64,000 bases of DNA from Elysia chlorotica (taxonomy: Eukaryota > Mollusca > Gastropoda > Plakobranchidae), in the NCBI GenBank assembly GCA_003991915.1, contig RQTK01000090.1, forward strand, positions 549,989 through 613,988, read 5' to 3'. The notes under the pieces are model-generated. The model was given only the letters and a program-made list of their open reading frames with translations. It was not told the DNA's origin and ran no database searches. The position numbers and the translations under genes are program-made. The first letter of the stretch is position 1. Each line of letters opens with the position of its first letter. Below are positions 36,353 to 49,300 of the stretch, piece by piece.

Positions 36353-36411
<59 letters not shown>
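36352..36411. repeat. (GTT)n microsatellite, copy B
   Basis: About 20 GTT units. Confidence 0.95.
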
Positions 36412-36414
<3 letters not shown>

Positions 36415-37164
36415 TTAGACTAAAAATATGAATCGGACAATTATTTTGTCCAGGAGACGCCCATATTTTTTCACTCATGGAATGGTATGTCTGTTCAATA
36501 TCGATAACCCCTCAAAACACTAGAGCATAATATTTGTTACAGCTCCCGGCAAAAACTTTAAAATAAACCTCTATACAACAAGTTAGCCTTTTCACGTTCA
36601 ATATGTTCTAGGTATTCAAGGACAAAACCTTTTCCTACCTTTGAATCACTTAGCATCAATTTGTGTTTAATGGGACTACCGGTTATTTGGTTTGTTAAAT
36701 GCTTTCTGATTAAACCTATAGCCTATAATATACGACGACGAGGGCATCATGTCATCAAGGTCATTATATAACTTCCTGTTAAGACAAGAGTACTGGTATC
36801 CTGCACTGTTTCTTTGTGGTAGCACGTAAAATTGTCAGACATTAGTCACGAGGCCCGTTGACAATAATTATGGTCTTGCTGCTGAAGTTGGACGTTAGGA
36901 ATCAATTAAACGTCATCTAGTCAATCCAGAGCACTACTGGCTGAACATCGTGCGCACGTTGCCTTGTGAAGAGTAGGCGAAGTTTAAAATGACTACAACT
37001 TTATATCTTTCAAGGGATCAATGTACAACTGCGAGCGAAAGAAAAAAAAAGTCGTTGAGTGGGAAAAGAGAAGAAAAGTACGTTGTTGCAATAAATTAAG
37101 AGCATGAAGCTGTTGTTGTTTTTTTCTGGAACGGTGAACGAAATTTCATTCCATCTTTTTTATT

Positions 37165-37258
37165 TTACCTATAAACCGGAAAGGGATGAACGAGCTCAGT
37201 TTCATAAAAACTACGATCAATAATAATGGCTGCTTAGAGAGAGGATGCGAAAAGACAA
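37165..37258 (+). promoter_or_regulatory. Candidate MTMR core promoter / 5' UTR start
   Basis: Immediately upstream of the start codon: ACCGGAAAGGG is ETS-like and AATAATGGCTGC is YY1-like, a pair often seen at TATA-less housekeeping starts. No TATA box. The same motifs occur in copy A at about 35355-35415. Promoter assignment is inference from position and motifs. Confidence 0.35.
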
Positions 37259-37348
37259 CAAATAAATATTTTGAGAATTTTCTGCTAAAGAAGCTGCTCT
37301 TTTTGAGGGTGTGGCGGCTGTTGCTTCAGCCCATCAGAAAACCACACC

Positions 37349-40300
37349 ATGTCTCGTCGATTCAAATCATACATTGGAAACAACTTTGAAATGAAGGAAA
37401 AAGGAAAAGCTGTAAGTGCACCGTTATTTCAAGCAGATCTAGAGATCTAGATCTAGATCATCTACATCTAGATCTGGATTAGATCTAGAATCTAGATCTA
37501 GATCTGGATTAGATCTAGAATCTAGATTTAGATCTGGATTAGATCTAGAATCTAGATCTAGATCTAGGTCTAATCTAGATCTAGATCTAGATCTAGAGAT
37601 TATAGATTTCTAGATCTACAATCTAGATATGAAAAGTGAATCTGATGTGAAAGTTTAAAGTTAAATCCCATCAAACTCTAGATTTCTAGATCTAGATCTA
37701 GTAACCTCAATATATATAGAATGTACATCTTGACCTATCTTATCTCTAGAAATCTAGATCTAGATCTAGATCTAGATTAGAACACCTAGAATAAATCTGG
37801 AGATCTAGATCTAGAGAATCTAGAATTTAGATTTTGATTTAAGATTTTTTTTTCAAATGAGGAGAAAGCCTCACCATATAGAATCTAGATCGATCTAGGC
37901 TAAATGATCTAGTTAAGATCTAGATCTATGATTAAGACTTAATAAGAGGCAAAAACGCTATAGGCCTAGTGTGTGTACATCTATACATTCCCGTCAAACT
38001 CTGGAAGTGAAGATGACCGTTTACGATTAAGGTTTGTAAAACCAATTTTGCATCATCTCCCCTTCCCCTCTCAGGGAGTCACAGCACCAGATGTGAATCC
38101 AAATTTAAGTTTCAGTGTTTGAAAATATCACTGTAGTGCTAGATCTGCTCATAAATGCTGCTTAGTAACAGTGTTTTGGTATGACACCATTTGCATTTTA
38201 TGATTAAAAATTTTCTTGAGACTGAGAATGATCTTTATTATAGCCTAGTTTCTATTCATTAATTTAAAAGAACTTTTTTTTAAAGTATAGGCCTAATCTT
38301 AGAAAGTATCCAAGTCTAAGACTTGATACTGATAGGGAGCAGCTCAGAATAACTTTTTGATCTAAACATTGATATCGTAGTAAAAATCTAGACCAGTAGG
38401 AAAAATATAAATTATGGGGCACAAAGACATCTACTTCAGTCGCTATATATATTGCTTGGGTAAACATCAATCTTTTTTTTTTAATTTTTTGTTTTTCTCA
38501 GCTTTATTGTAAATTATTTTCCTAGCTGCTTTATATTTTGTCTTTTATGGTAGTACTTACATTTTTATTTACCGGTATTGTTTAAGTTGCCAAACCTTTG
38601 CCGTTTTTTGGTGTTAGCATGTGAGTTTGGCAAACACGCAGCAAAGCAGCATTTTCCCCTTTGTTCATTTTTTAGCTCAATCATTAATCTTGTGTATCAG
38701 GCCTATTTAACAGTTTGTTTGTCCAGCTCTTCCCAGATGTGTTGCGATAGTCTTTAAAATAGTACATCAAAGTGCCATTTAAATTTGCCTTAGAAGTCAA
38801 TTGTAAATTTATGTGTGTGCAATTTTTGTTTTTTCATTATTATTTGGCTAAGACTCATTTATAAGGCTGTTTGATACATTGCATGAATGTTTTCAACATT
38901 AATCGTTCTTTGCTTCTTGACACAAATTTAAAGTATCTCTATCATTTCTATAACTGATCAATAGTACTTCAAATTGTCATGTGTAGTATTTAATAAAGTG
39001 CTAATTGTGTGCTTTAAAGAATTCTCAAACTGCAGGTGAGTTTTAAGCATAGATTTCATCTTTACTCTATTACATCTATATGTCATATTGAGACTTTCAG
39101 TGGTCATATTCTTTGAAATGTGCTAAATGACCGCCACTCCTTATTTGTATTACGTTAAGTAATTCATGGAAGAAAATCACCTGGTGAACTTAAAAGAGAA
39201 AAAAAAGAGCAAAGTCACTGCCACCATTGTTTGTTGTTGTTGTTTTTTTAACAGTACATCTTAAAGAGTAGTAAAAGAGGACAAAAAAAAACATTTTGTA
39301 TGTTGCAAAAAATAAATGTAAAAATGTGCATAGATCTATCGATGTAGCTATCAATCCATTTACTTATTTGTCTATTTATCTATATTTTTTATCTATCTCT
39401 CTGTTTCTCTGTAGAAGTAAAACTATTTTTATGCCTATGAAGGCTTATCTCAAGGAATGTTTTTACCACCCTTAACATCCTCTCTGTCGTTCTATCATTC
39501 TATATTCTCTATCTATGGATCTTCCTAATGGAAAAAAAAAGAGGAAAAGGAAAAAGAAGAAGAAAATAAAATGAACTAGTGCAATATTGATGTGCAAAAA
39601 GAGGAGGAGAAGAAGGAGAGCAAGATCAAGAGGATGAAAGGAGGAGAAGAAGGAAATGGAAGGTGGGCAGCAGGAGGAAAAGTAGTAGAAGGACCAGCGG
39701 GAGGTGCAGCAGGAAGAGGTAGAGGAAAAGCACCAGGACGGGGAGCTAGAGGAGGAAAAGGAGCTGCAGGAGGAATTATGATAACCAGGAGCGGAACAAT
39801 TACAATAGGACGAGCATTAGCAGGAGATGGATAGGGAGGAAAAATGGGCTGGATGAGGATTTATAAACTAGGGGAGTAGGCGAAGGTTGAATAGGCTCCT
39901 TTTCCTTCCCACTTTACTATAATAGTAAAGTGGGAAGGAAAAGGAGCAGAGGGAGTAAGGACAGAATGGAGGAACATGAGGAGAGAGGAAGAGTAGAGGG
40001 TGGGGGAGCAAGGACAATAAACGGCTAATAGCCTACTATACCTTTGAATGAGGGAAAGAGAGTGTGTGTGAGAGAGAGAGTATTACCATTGCTGAAGCTT
40101 ATTTACGAGTAGACAGGTGTTTTTCACCAACGAATGGCAGATTTTTCACAGCCTGGATGAAGGTTAATAGGGAACAAAGTATACTAAGACTATTTTTTTT
40201 TTCTGACATGACAGGTTGTGGGTATTGCCTTTAGAGAGAAATATTTCTCTTGAAGGAATTATTAGTGGTTGTTTTTGTTTTTTGTTGGTGGCTTTTTCTG

Positions 40301-43300
40301 AGACAACATTGTATTTTTCTAATGTCATCAAAAGGTTTTGATTTTGAACTTAGTGCAAAAGTCTTACAGTTATTTTGGGTTAACATAGCAATTTTTTCCC
40401 CATATAATCAGCATCTATAGATAGACAGCTCTTGGTTCATTTTATTGTGCAAAGAAAAAGTACATCAACAGAGATACATACAATCATTTTTCTTGTCAAT
40501 CAACCAAACTCCGTCCTGGAGAGAGGCTTGTACAATGAACGCTACCCTCATTTTCGTCATATTGCAAGATCAAGGTTGTTTCTCTTTTCTTGTACATTCC
40601 CTAAATTAAAAACCTTCATCTTCATACAGCTTACCCTTTTTTCCCTTTAATAATTGTGATTGAGACTCGTTCTCCGATTTTTTTTTTTACATAAAAGGTC
40701 TTGAAGGGTGGGCATCTGTGAAACAGAAGTAAAATAAAGATATAGGTTGTTGAAATAACCCTTTTGCAAAAGAGAATAAATTGGTTTTTAAAAAGTAGTC
40801 AGTTTTTAAAGGAAAATTATTAACTTGTGGTGTTTTACCTGTGTTTGGGGAAACTAAATGGTGACTGCTAATTACACTTCCTTAGTCAATGTTTACTTGG
40901 GGTGACAGCTATGAAAACTATTTGCAGTTGCCTCTGTCCATTGGAGGAGTCGAATAATTTAATGACTTATCGATTTACGTGATGTTTGTCTGGAAAGTTT
41001 TTTTTATTTTTTGTTGAAAGCTAATATATAACAGGTGTGCTTGCTTAGTTTTCTTTTTTTTTTGTTTTTTGTTTTTGCTGTTGCCCTGTTGCCTATTCCA
41101 GGGTGATAAATAGCTTGGTGTCAATCCTAATCATGTGTGACCTGATTGTTTATAGTTGAAGAATTGTATCAACCTGTTTCACTTGTAATCCACACATGTG
41201 CACTGCTTGACTTGCAGACATTTCAGTCTTATATAGACTTCCCTGTTCATGAAGAGGATGATAAAGAGAGCAATGTGAGTACAGTGTGATCTGTAATGCC
41301 ACGATCTTACAGCTGCACTCATTTTCTTTTAATGTGTCTTTAATATTGTGTGTAGTAGTGTTTATTCACATTATAATAAATATCATCAAAGTAGATTATT
41401 ATTGTAATATTCTAACATTTAATTGTAGTGATATACATCTGTTACTATTACAACTTGAGCATTTAGCTCATGATTGTTGTACCTATTTTTCTTTAATGAG
41501 AGCTTGGCTTTGCAATGCATAACTCTTTCCCAAAACTATCTATTTTACTCCAGTTGCTTATAAATATACATATATAGAATATTATAAATCTTGATTTTTG
41601 TCATACTCAAAAATAGCATCAATACATCGTCCACAATGTAAAGTGGTTTATAATACATGTAGCTATACTTGCACTTCCTTTATTGAGATATATATCAAAA
41701 CTCCATCGGAAATGAAGTAGTTGTAAGGCCACTCATTTGCATCCCAGTGTAAAATGCTCGAAGCATAAGACATGTGTATAGAAATGCGTTTTTTAATGTC
41801 TGACACTTAAGTTTAAATTATATTGTGAACATACATGTATATAATATAAGAGGTCATTTTAGTTGCCAATGTTTTTGAAACTTTTTTGTTTTTTAAGGTT
41901 GAATTTAATTTGACTTCAAGATTTTCATTTTTGTTGTACTTGGATTTTTTTTTCTCATTTAGTGATTTTTAGATTTTTAATTCATATTTATTTTTCTTTT
42001 GTTTTTAGGTAGATTATATCGAAATGGTAATTAAAATGTTCTTTATAGTTTTATACTTAAGCTCCTTTCTCTTTTCTTATCAGCTTGTTCGGGAATGGTT
42101 GTGTTGATGATCTTGGGCACTTTTTTTCCTTGTCCTTTTTTTTTTTTTAAACAAGTAAACTGTGACAAAGGTTTAAGCACTTCTGCCACAAATTTTTAAG
42201 CACATATTCAATAGCTACCAACAATGATCTGATGCAAACGTCACAGAAGTCTTTTTTTTTTTTTATCCTACACTATAATTTTGCATGTCCTCAGATTTAA
42301 ATGAAGTTGAATTTTTTTTTATCTCTTGGTATTTCAATGCCTGATCATTGAGTATTATTTTATTTTTTTGTATGCAAGTCTGTGCCTTTGGGAGTTGAAA
42401 AATTAAGATGTGCATGACAAAATACCTGTTGTTTATTGTCTTTTTTTTTTCACTCCTGGAGCTGTGAAGTGGTATTTATTTTGAGAAATGAAAATGAGGG
42501 GTTTCGTGTGGTAAAAAATTACCCTTTCTAAGGATACATTCATGAAAAGAACAAAACTTTTAAAAAAGAACAGTATGTTTTGTAAGACTAAAGTTTATTA
42601 TATTGAGATATGCATAATTTTGAATCCTGCAAGTCTTGGGTTTTTTTTATGAAGAAACTCATTGATCACCACACTTTGTTTTTAAGCCTTTGAGGACTGA
42701 TTTTCTTTTACTTCTCTCTTTGATTACGCATGTGTTTCAACTTTTTTTTTTTTTTTTGGTATCAACATATCATTTTGTCATCTCAAATGTTGCAAATACA
42801 ACATACTTTCTCTTATATCTATCTTACTCATGTTTGCATTTCTTTGATTTGTATACACTCTTTGCATTGTAACTGATGTTGTTGTTGTTGTTGGGTTGTT
42901 GTTTTTTTTTTGGGGGGGGGGGGTGTTGTTGTCTTAAGTTTCTGTCCCTTTCAAAATTGATTAAGTAACGCAAAATATCAAGTGGTTGAAATTATTTCTT
43001 AGAATTAATGGGCTTTGTTATTGAAAAAGTGCTTTTTTCATTTTCAAATATCCATAGTTACAACTTATTTTGCATTGTTGTTGACTTTTCACTTTTAAAA
43101 AACCCTAAATTTTTATTTGTTTTCCTCATTTAGATGCCTTGAGAAATTAACAAACGGTGTAATAATTAACATCTTATTGGTTTTTATGCGAGTATAAGAG
43201 TGAGGGGTTATACTATTTTTCACTACAACAAACTGCATACCAATTCTTATTTTCTTTACATTGAAATATAATTTTAAATGCTTAAGGCTATTTTTATCTG

Positions 43301-46300
43301 AAACAAATTGTTGGGAATTACCTGTTGCTTTGCTTTCTTTTTGACAAATCAGTAACCATTATTTTGACTATGTTGTTATTTTGTCATTCTGGTTTACACT
43401 GTTTTTTGTTTTTTTTAATCTATATACGCATCTTAGGTTAATACTTTTTCTAACGCTGCTTGTGACTAGATATAAGTCATATTATTCTTTATTGTACGTT
43501 TACCTCATTTATTGTGCATTTTAGATCAAAATTTTTCCTTAGTTAGGTCAAAGAAAATAAATTAAACACTTATATTTTCATAGATTGACCAGAATTACTG
43601 CATTCTTGATTTGTGTTACTAACAAATTATGTTGTTTTTTCATTGTCATAAACTATAGGAACTGGTATTAAATAAACAATAGCATGTATTTAATAATAGT
43701 TATCGGGTTGAGGTTATAAACCTTGAGTGTTTCTCTATAGCAATCCCTAGTAAAATCTGTCCTCTTTAAACCAACATTTCCACTCACCATAGCTTATTTC
43801 TAACATCTGCTGGCTACTACTGCTGCTTGTACATTTGTTTATTATTGCTGTTATTGCTGCTGCTGTTCCTACAGATACTTTTACGCTTATCACAACCGCC
43901 CTTACAAATGCTACAAATTTGAACTCCTAAGCCATTGTGGTTGATCAAGTTCTTCTGCTTTTGCTTTCAGGAACATGTTTTACTTATTTTTACCTCTTTT
44001 TTTACCGTTGGAGTTACTGCTATCATAAATTTTGTCTGGGATATTCTTTAGAAGTTAATACCAAAAATGGGGATAATAATAATTGCATTTTTTCTAAATG
44101 TAAATTTAGTGTCTCAGTTCATAAAGTTATTCTGTCAAGACAGTCCATGAACTGTTCTACAGGTTGGAAAAAACCAAAGTTGACATTTTTTTATATGAGT
44201 AAATAATAATTTTAAAGGGAATTTTGTATGAGAGAAAACTAAATTTTTAAAACATATATATATATATATATAAAAATCAATTATGTATATCGATCTGGAA
44301 GACGAAATTATCCAAGTGAAATAGCACCACAATTATGTTGCTTTTGGCTGTTTCCATATTGTTGTTTGTTGTTGCTTTTTTATTTTAAAGATTTAACATT
44401 TTTTTTTAATGATGCCAAGTTTACCCAATCTGGCTTGGTTTATCTTAGTTTTACAAAACCGATTTTCTGAAAGGGCGGTTGGGAGGGGGGTGGGGGGGTA
44501 GAAAGATAACAAAACTGCTATTCATTTAACAAGGTTTAGTTATAGTCTACATTGTCTTTTTTTTATCTTTGATCTCTATTTTTTTTTTCAGGAAGAGGTT
44601 GAGAGGAATGCATCTGCCTTTTTTGATAATCTTCATGAACCAAGAAAATTACAAGGTTAATTTTTTTTTTCAGGAAGAGGTTGAGAGGAATGCATCCGCC
44701 TTTTTTGATAATCTCCATGAACCAAGAAAATTACAAGGTTAATTTTTTTTTTCATTTTTACAAAATGTAGTGTATGTATGTGAATTTTTTTTTTTCAAAT
44801 TCCAAGCAAATAGTTGGTAATATCGGACTCATGAGCCTGTATCTTAAAACAGGTAAAGGCTGCTTGTTTATGTCTCTGTTTCCTTTCATGAAAGGGTAAT
44901 TTAACTCTTCTAACCCAAGTGGCCACAGTGTGCGATCGGTAAAATCACAAAAATGACAGAAAACAAAAAAATATAGATGATCTATCTAAAACCTGTGCCG
45001 AAACATAGAATGGGCATGAGGGCTTAGAGAGTTAATAGCATTAACTTAATAACAATATGCTGAAGAAGCAAGAATGTAAGGCCTTTCATTTATTATTCTT
45101 TAACTTCTATCTTTATAGTTTCTGTGATTTTTAGATTTGTAGATCATTTAGAAATTGTTATGATGTCTTGAACTTTGATCAATGGGAGAAAAAGTGTCAA
45201 TTATCATTATCTTCTTTTACCATGCTCTAAATAAAAGGGTTACTTTTTTCTATTGTTTGGGCCTGATCTTCTTTACTTTAGTTTAATGTGATCAGCTGAG
45301 ACAGGGGTCATGGTATCCTCGTCCTGGTGTGGCAGCACATAAAATTGTCAGACGTTAGTTCTGGGTCCGTCTACAATATAGCCTATGTAATGCTGACGTT
45401 TCACATTAAACCAACTCAACAACTACTATCTTCTTTTAAATCCCTGAGAGTTTCAAAGTCAAACTCAGTTAATCTTTATAACCTTTTTTGTCCGTTACTT
45501 ACATTATTATAATTTCCACTTTTTTTACAAAAATTAATTGTAAATCGATGTTTTTACATTTTTTACTATTATTATTATTATTATTTCACTATTATATTAT
45601 AGTTTCCACTTTTTGGACAAAAATTAATTGTAAATCAATGTTTTACTATTGCTATTAAGGCATTTTTATTACTACTATTATTATTATTAGAATTGTGTTT
45701 TAATTGTTTTTGTTTTGTATTGTTTATTTTTAGTTACAATTTGTATTCACTATTCTAGGATCTGTTTTAATTACAATAATAATATTAATATTGACTTACT
45801 GACTTATTCGCTTTTCGCGTCCTGGTCGTCAGATCGGGACGCCTCAGCAATCTCCACAATTTGCCTGGTTAGTGACTTCCATTGGTTACGGTCCTGTGCC
45901 AGTGATCGAAGGTATTCCAAATCGTCGGTTGATTTCAGTGATAGTTGTTATTATTATTATTACTATTATTATTATTATTATTATTTCACTATTATTTCTG
46001 TTGTTAAATCTTATTATATAACCATCCTCCTCAATACTACATCTTCCAGGTGAATCTAAGGTTGGAGAAGCAGACAAAGTTCTCATGTTTGCCCCGTTTT
46101 CTGATCGCAAGCAAGGGATTATTGGTCACCTATTTGTCACAAACTTCAAGATCTCTTTTGTGCCTGCAGACAAGTCATCATACCCTGATGGAGATGTGAG
46201 CTTTACTGGAAAAGCTTTTTTTTTTTTTTTAAAGAACTTATTCTTTAGTTATACTTCTGACTTTTTTGTTTTGTTTTGTAGAGGGGTAAATGTCACTGTT

Positions 46301-49300
46301 CATGTTTTAAAACCTTTTTTTCCCCTTTTGGTTTGTTTTTATGGTGTTATTAAAAATATAGGGCTTTTACAGTGACATAATTTGGCATCTAAGAAAAAGA
46401 AGATTTATAAGGTCCTGTTTACAGGATATAGGGATAAAAGGAATGTCCATAAATATTGCACAAGAGTTTAAGTTGTTAGGTATGAACATCAGTAAAAAGA
46501 TCAGCCTGTATAATTTTTTTTATTATTACTGTATTTAACCTTTATGAAATGTTTTTTTTTTTCCATTTCTTCAGAATAGCCAGGTGATTCTGAGGAGCAA
46601 GCTCCTAGAAAACACAGACATTCCTCTTACGTTTGTGGACACAATATACCAAGGTTTGCAGATATATATTAACCCTTTTTACACATATGTATAGAGTGTC
46701 ACTTATAAACAGGAGATACATCTAGTTATTTGAAAACAAATCAAGACCAAAATAAAACAACTTTTTTTAGACTGACATCATGGAAGTCGGAAGTACTTGT
46801 ATCCAAAAATCCATAATGTTTTTGTTTGTGCACGTTTTGTTGTTTTTTTTGTTTTTTGTTTTTTTATGTCTTGAACTAGGTTGTTCATGTCTTGAAAATG
46901 AAAGGAAAATCTCTGCTTTGCTTTGAGAGAGATGAAACATCTACCATCTTGTATGCCTGTAAAAGAAGAAAAAAAAAAGTGATAGAGTAAGTTAACTTTT
47001 AAAATTTAGGAGTGGAGTAGTGGTGACTTCCTTTTTTTCTTTCAAATTTTTTTTTTATTATCGTTTCAAGTAAATCCTTTTTCCTTTTTTAAGTCTGCGG
47101 ATTTTCTCAAAGTCACATCGTTAAGTTTTCAAAAAATGTGCTTTTTTGTTCCAGTGAGTTCAGGTGCTCGCCGGAGAAAACTTGTGCCTGGTAGTTCGGT
47201 TACAACAACCACAAAATATCTGGAAATATATTGTAAGGTATGTTTTTTGAAGGTGTAACAAAGTAAAGCTGATATTTTAATTTTTTTTATGTAGATGTTT
47301 TGGTAGTTTGCCAACTTCCTATCTTTTTTTTCCTTTTCTTGTTCACATGTATTTAAAATTTGTTTTGGTAAACTTTCAAATATAGTTTTGTTATGTTTGC
47401 AATTCTAGGCTAACTAAAGTTTTTATCTCATTTTAAGTTGTATTTAAGTTTGTATGTTGGTTTTACTTAAACAGAGGTGTTAACATTTTAGCTCGGTGCT
47501 TCTCTGTAGATTCTCTGAAAAAAATAGCAGGTTAATTCAGTTAGCTTGCGAATGAAGGATGGTATAGAAATTCCATGTTATAACCAGAAAGTTTAAAAAG
47601 AGACATGGCTTCTATTAGTTAGCTTTTTTTTCCCCCACTGTCCAGATTTTACTTGAAACCTATTTGTCACTGCAACCCAACAATATACATGTTCCTAGTC
47701 TTGTAAATGTATAATCATTATTAAATATGTATACAAAGACTGCTAACTTATGTTTCCAATGGTCTTAATCATAATAGTTTTTTTTTAAATATTTCAGGAC
47801 TTTCAAGTTCATGTATTTGGTTTTAGGTTTGCAGCACAAGACCAGAACAAACAGGTTTGACTCAAATGTTTCAAATACAAATATAAATAACATTTTCTCT
47901 TTTAATTAATGACATTAATTACACAAGTGTTGCTTTTCTTCAAATCTAAGGCATCCTATCTTAGTCATTTTGTCAGTTTTAAAGCCTTTCAAAGATAATT
48001 TTTTACACATACTGATAAATATTAATTATATACAGTGTATACCTGATAATTCGACATTACAAGGACCAGAATGTTCATGTCCAATTAAGAGAAAGTCAAA
48101 TTAGAACCACCTGCTTTTTTTTGTGTGTGTAAAAAATAAAATTATTATTAATGTCATATTATGTTGGGAGCATATTGAAAGAAAAGAAATGAGTCAGTAA
48201 GTTGTCAAACGCACGAGTTAAGAACAATTTTCTAAAAATGCAGCTAACAATTCAGACTTGGATGTCTATACGCCATTTCTATTACCATGTTCATGAAAGA
48301 ATAAGCTGAGTATAATATGTTTTTTTTTTTTCAATGCTATAGGTTTAGTTCTAAAATAGCTGTATATTGTGAACTAGGTTTTTATGAACACCTGATGAAT
48401 TAATGGATAAAATCATTAATAAATTGTATTTGCAGATAACTGAGGCCATTGCCCACTTTTCGTATCCCACAAATGATACTCGGTTGTTTGCTCGAGAATT
48501 TGGTTACTCTAGTCAGGTTGAAGATTGTGGTAAGTGCGTGGTAACTTGGTTTTCTTTAAGTAATTATGTTAAATATATAAATATCTTTCAATTACTAGGA
48601 ATTAATCATCATGCAATCTAAATTCTTTTTGGTATTTTATTTGTCTTTTTTTTTTTAAATAAAAACCTTTTCATCCTATTCAATCTGAAGATCAAAGATG
48701 TATTTATGCCATGATCATATTGGAAAGCAAGACAAACTGAAACTGCAGTCAGCTTTTATTTGTTTTGTTGCTGTTTTTGTTTTCTTTAAGGGGAGGAAGC
48801 AATATTCTTTTTTTACATGTATTTTTTTTTATTTCTTATTAATTATTCCCCTTTCAGCAGTAATGTCTAGTGTGTAAAATTTTATTTTATTTTTTATTGC
48901 TATTTGCCACGCAGAACACCCTGTCCCACAGTTCTTGGAGAAAGATGATTGGGAGAAAGAGCTTGAAAGACTCCAGTGTCAGGGCATGTGGAGGGTTGCA
49001 GATGCCAACAAAGATTATGAAATGAGTATTGGGTGAGAATTATTTTGGTTTGGAGGTGTAAGAGAAAACTGCAGCATTTGTTGTCCTGGCAGAGATTGAT
49101 GTGTAACAAAACAACATCAGAGAACAAGAAGAAGAAGAGAAACTTCATTTGTTTAAGCATGGTACAAGCAATAGTTATATGAAATTCCAAGGCTATGATA
49201 ATTATAATGTAATGTGACAGCATTGCACATTGATTGAGAGTGAAATTAGAGTTGAGTAAACCGCAAATGTTTGAGTATTGATTATTAAATTTTGTAACAC

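Larger units (their letters stand above)
35442..37258. repeat. Tandem segmental duplication, copy B (1.82 kb)
   Basis: Second copy of the 33180 unit. It ends at GCGAAAAGACAAC, 91 nt before the MTMR start codon. Its split SINE lies at about 35855-35965 and 36778-36915. Confidence 0.92.

Noticed and set aside
38076-38125. Strong acceptor followed by a short open frame in MTMR intron 1
   Set aside because: No donor follows before the frame stops, so it cannot be an internal exon.
39592-39834. 80-codon Gly/Arg/Lys-rich frame in MTMR intron 1
   Set aside because: It follows from the purine-rich composition; no domain or splice support.
45780-45935. Frame with WSSDRDASAIS inside MTMR intron 3
   Set aside because: GC-richer than its surroundings and possibly a dispersed repeat, but I could not identify a family and the splice phases do not fit the MTMR transcript.
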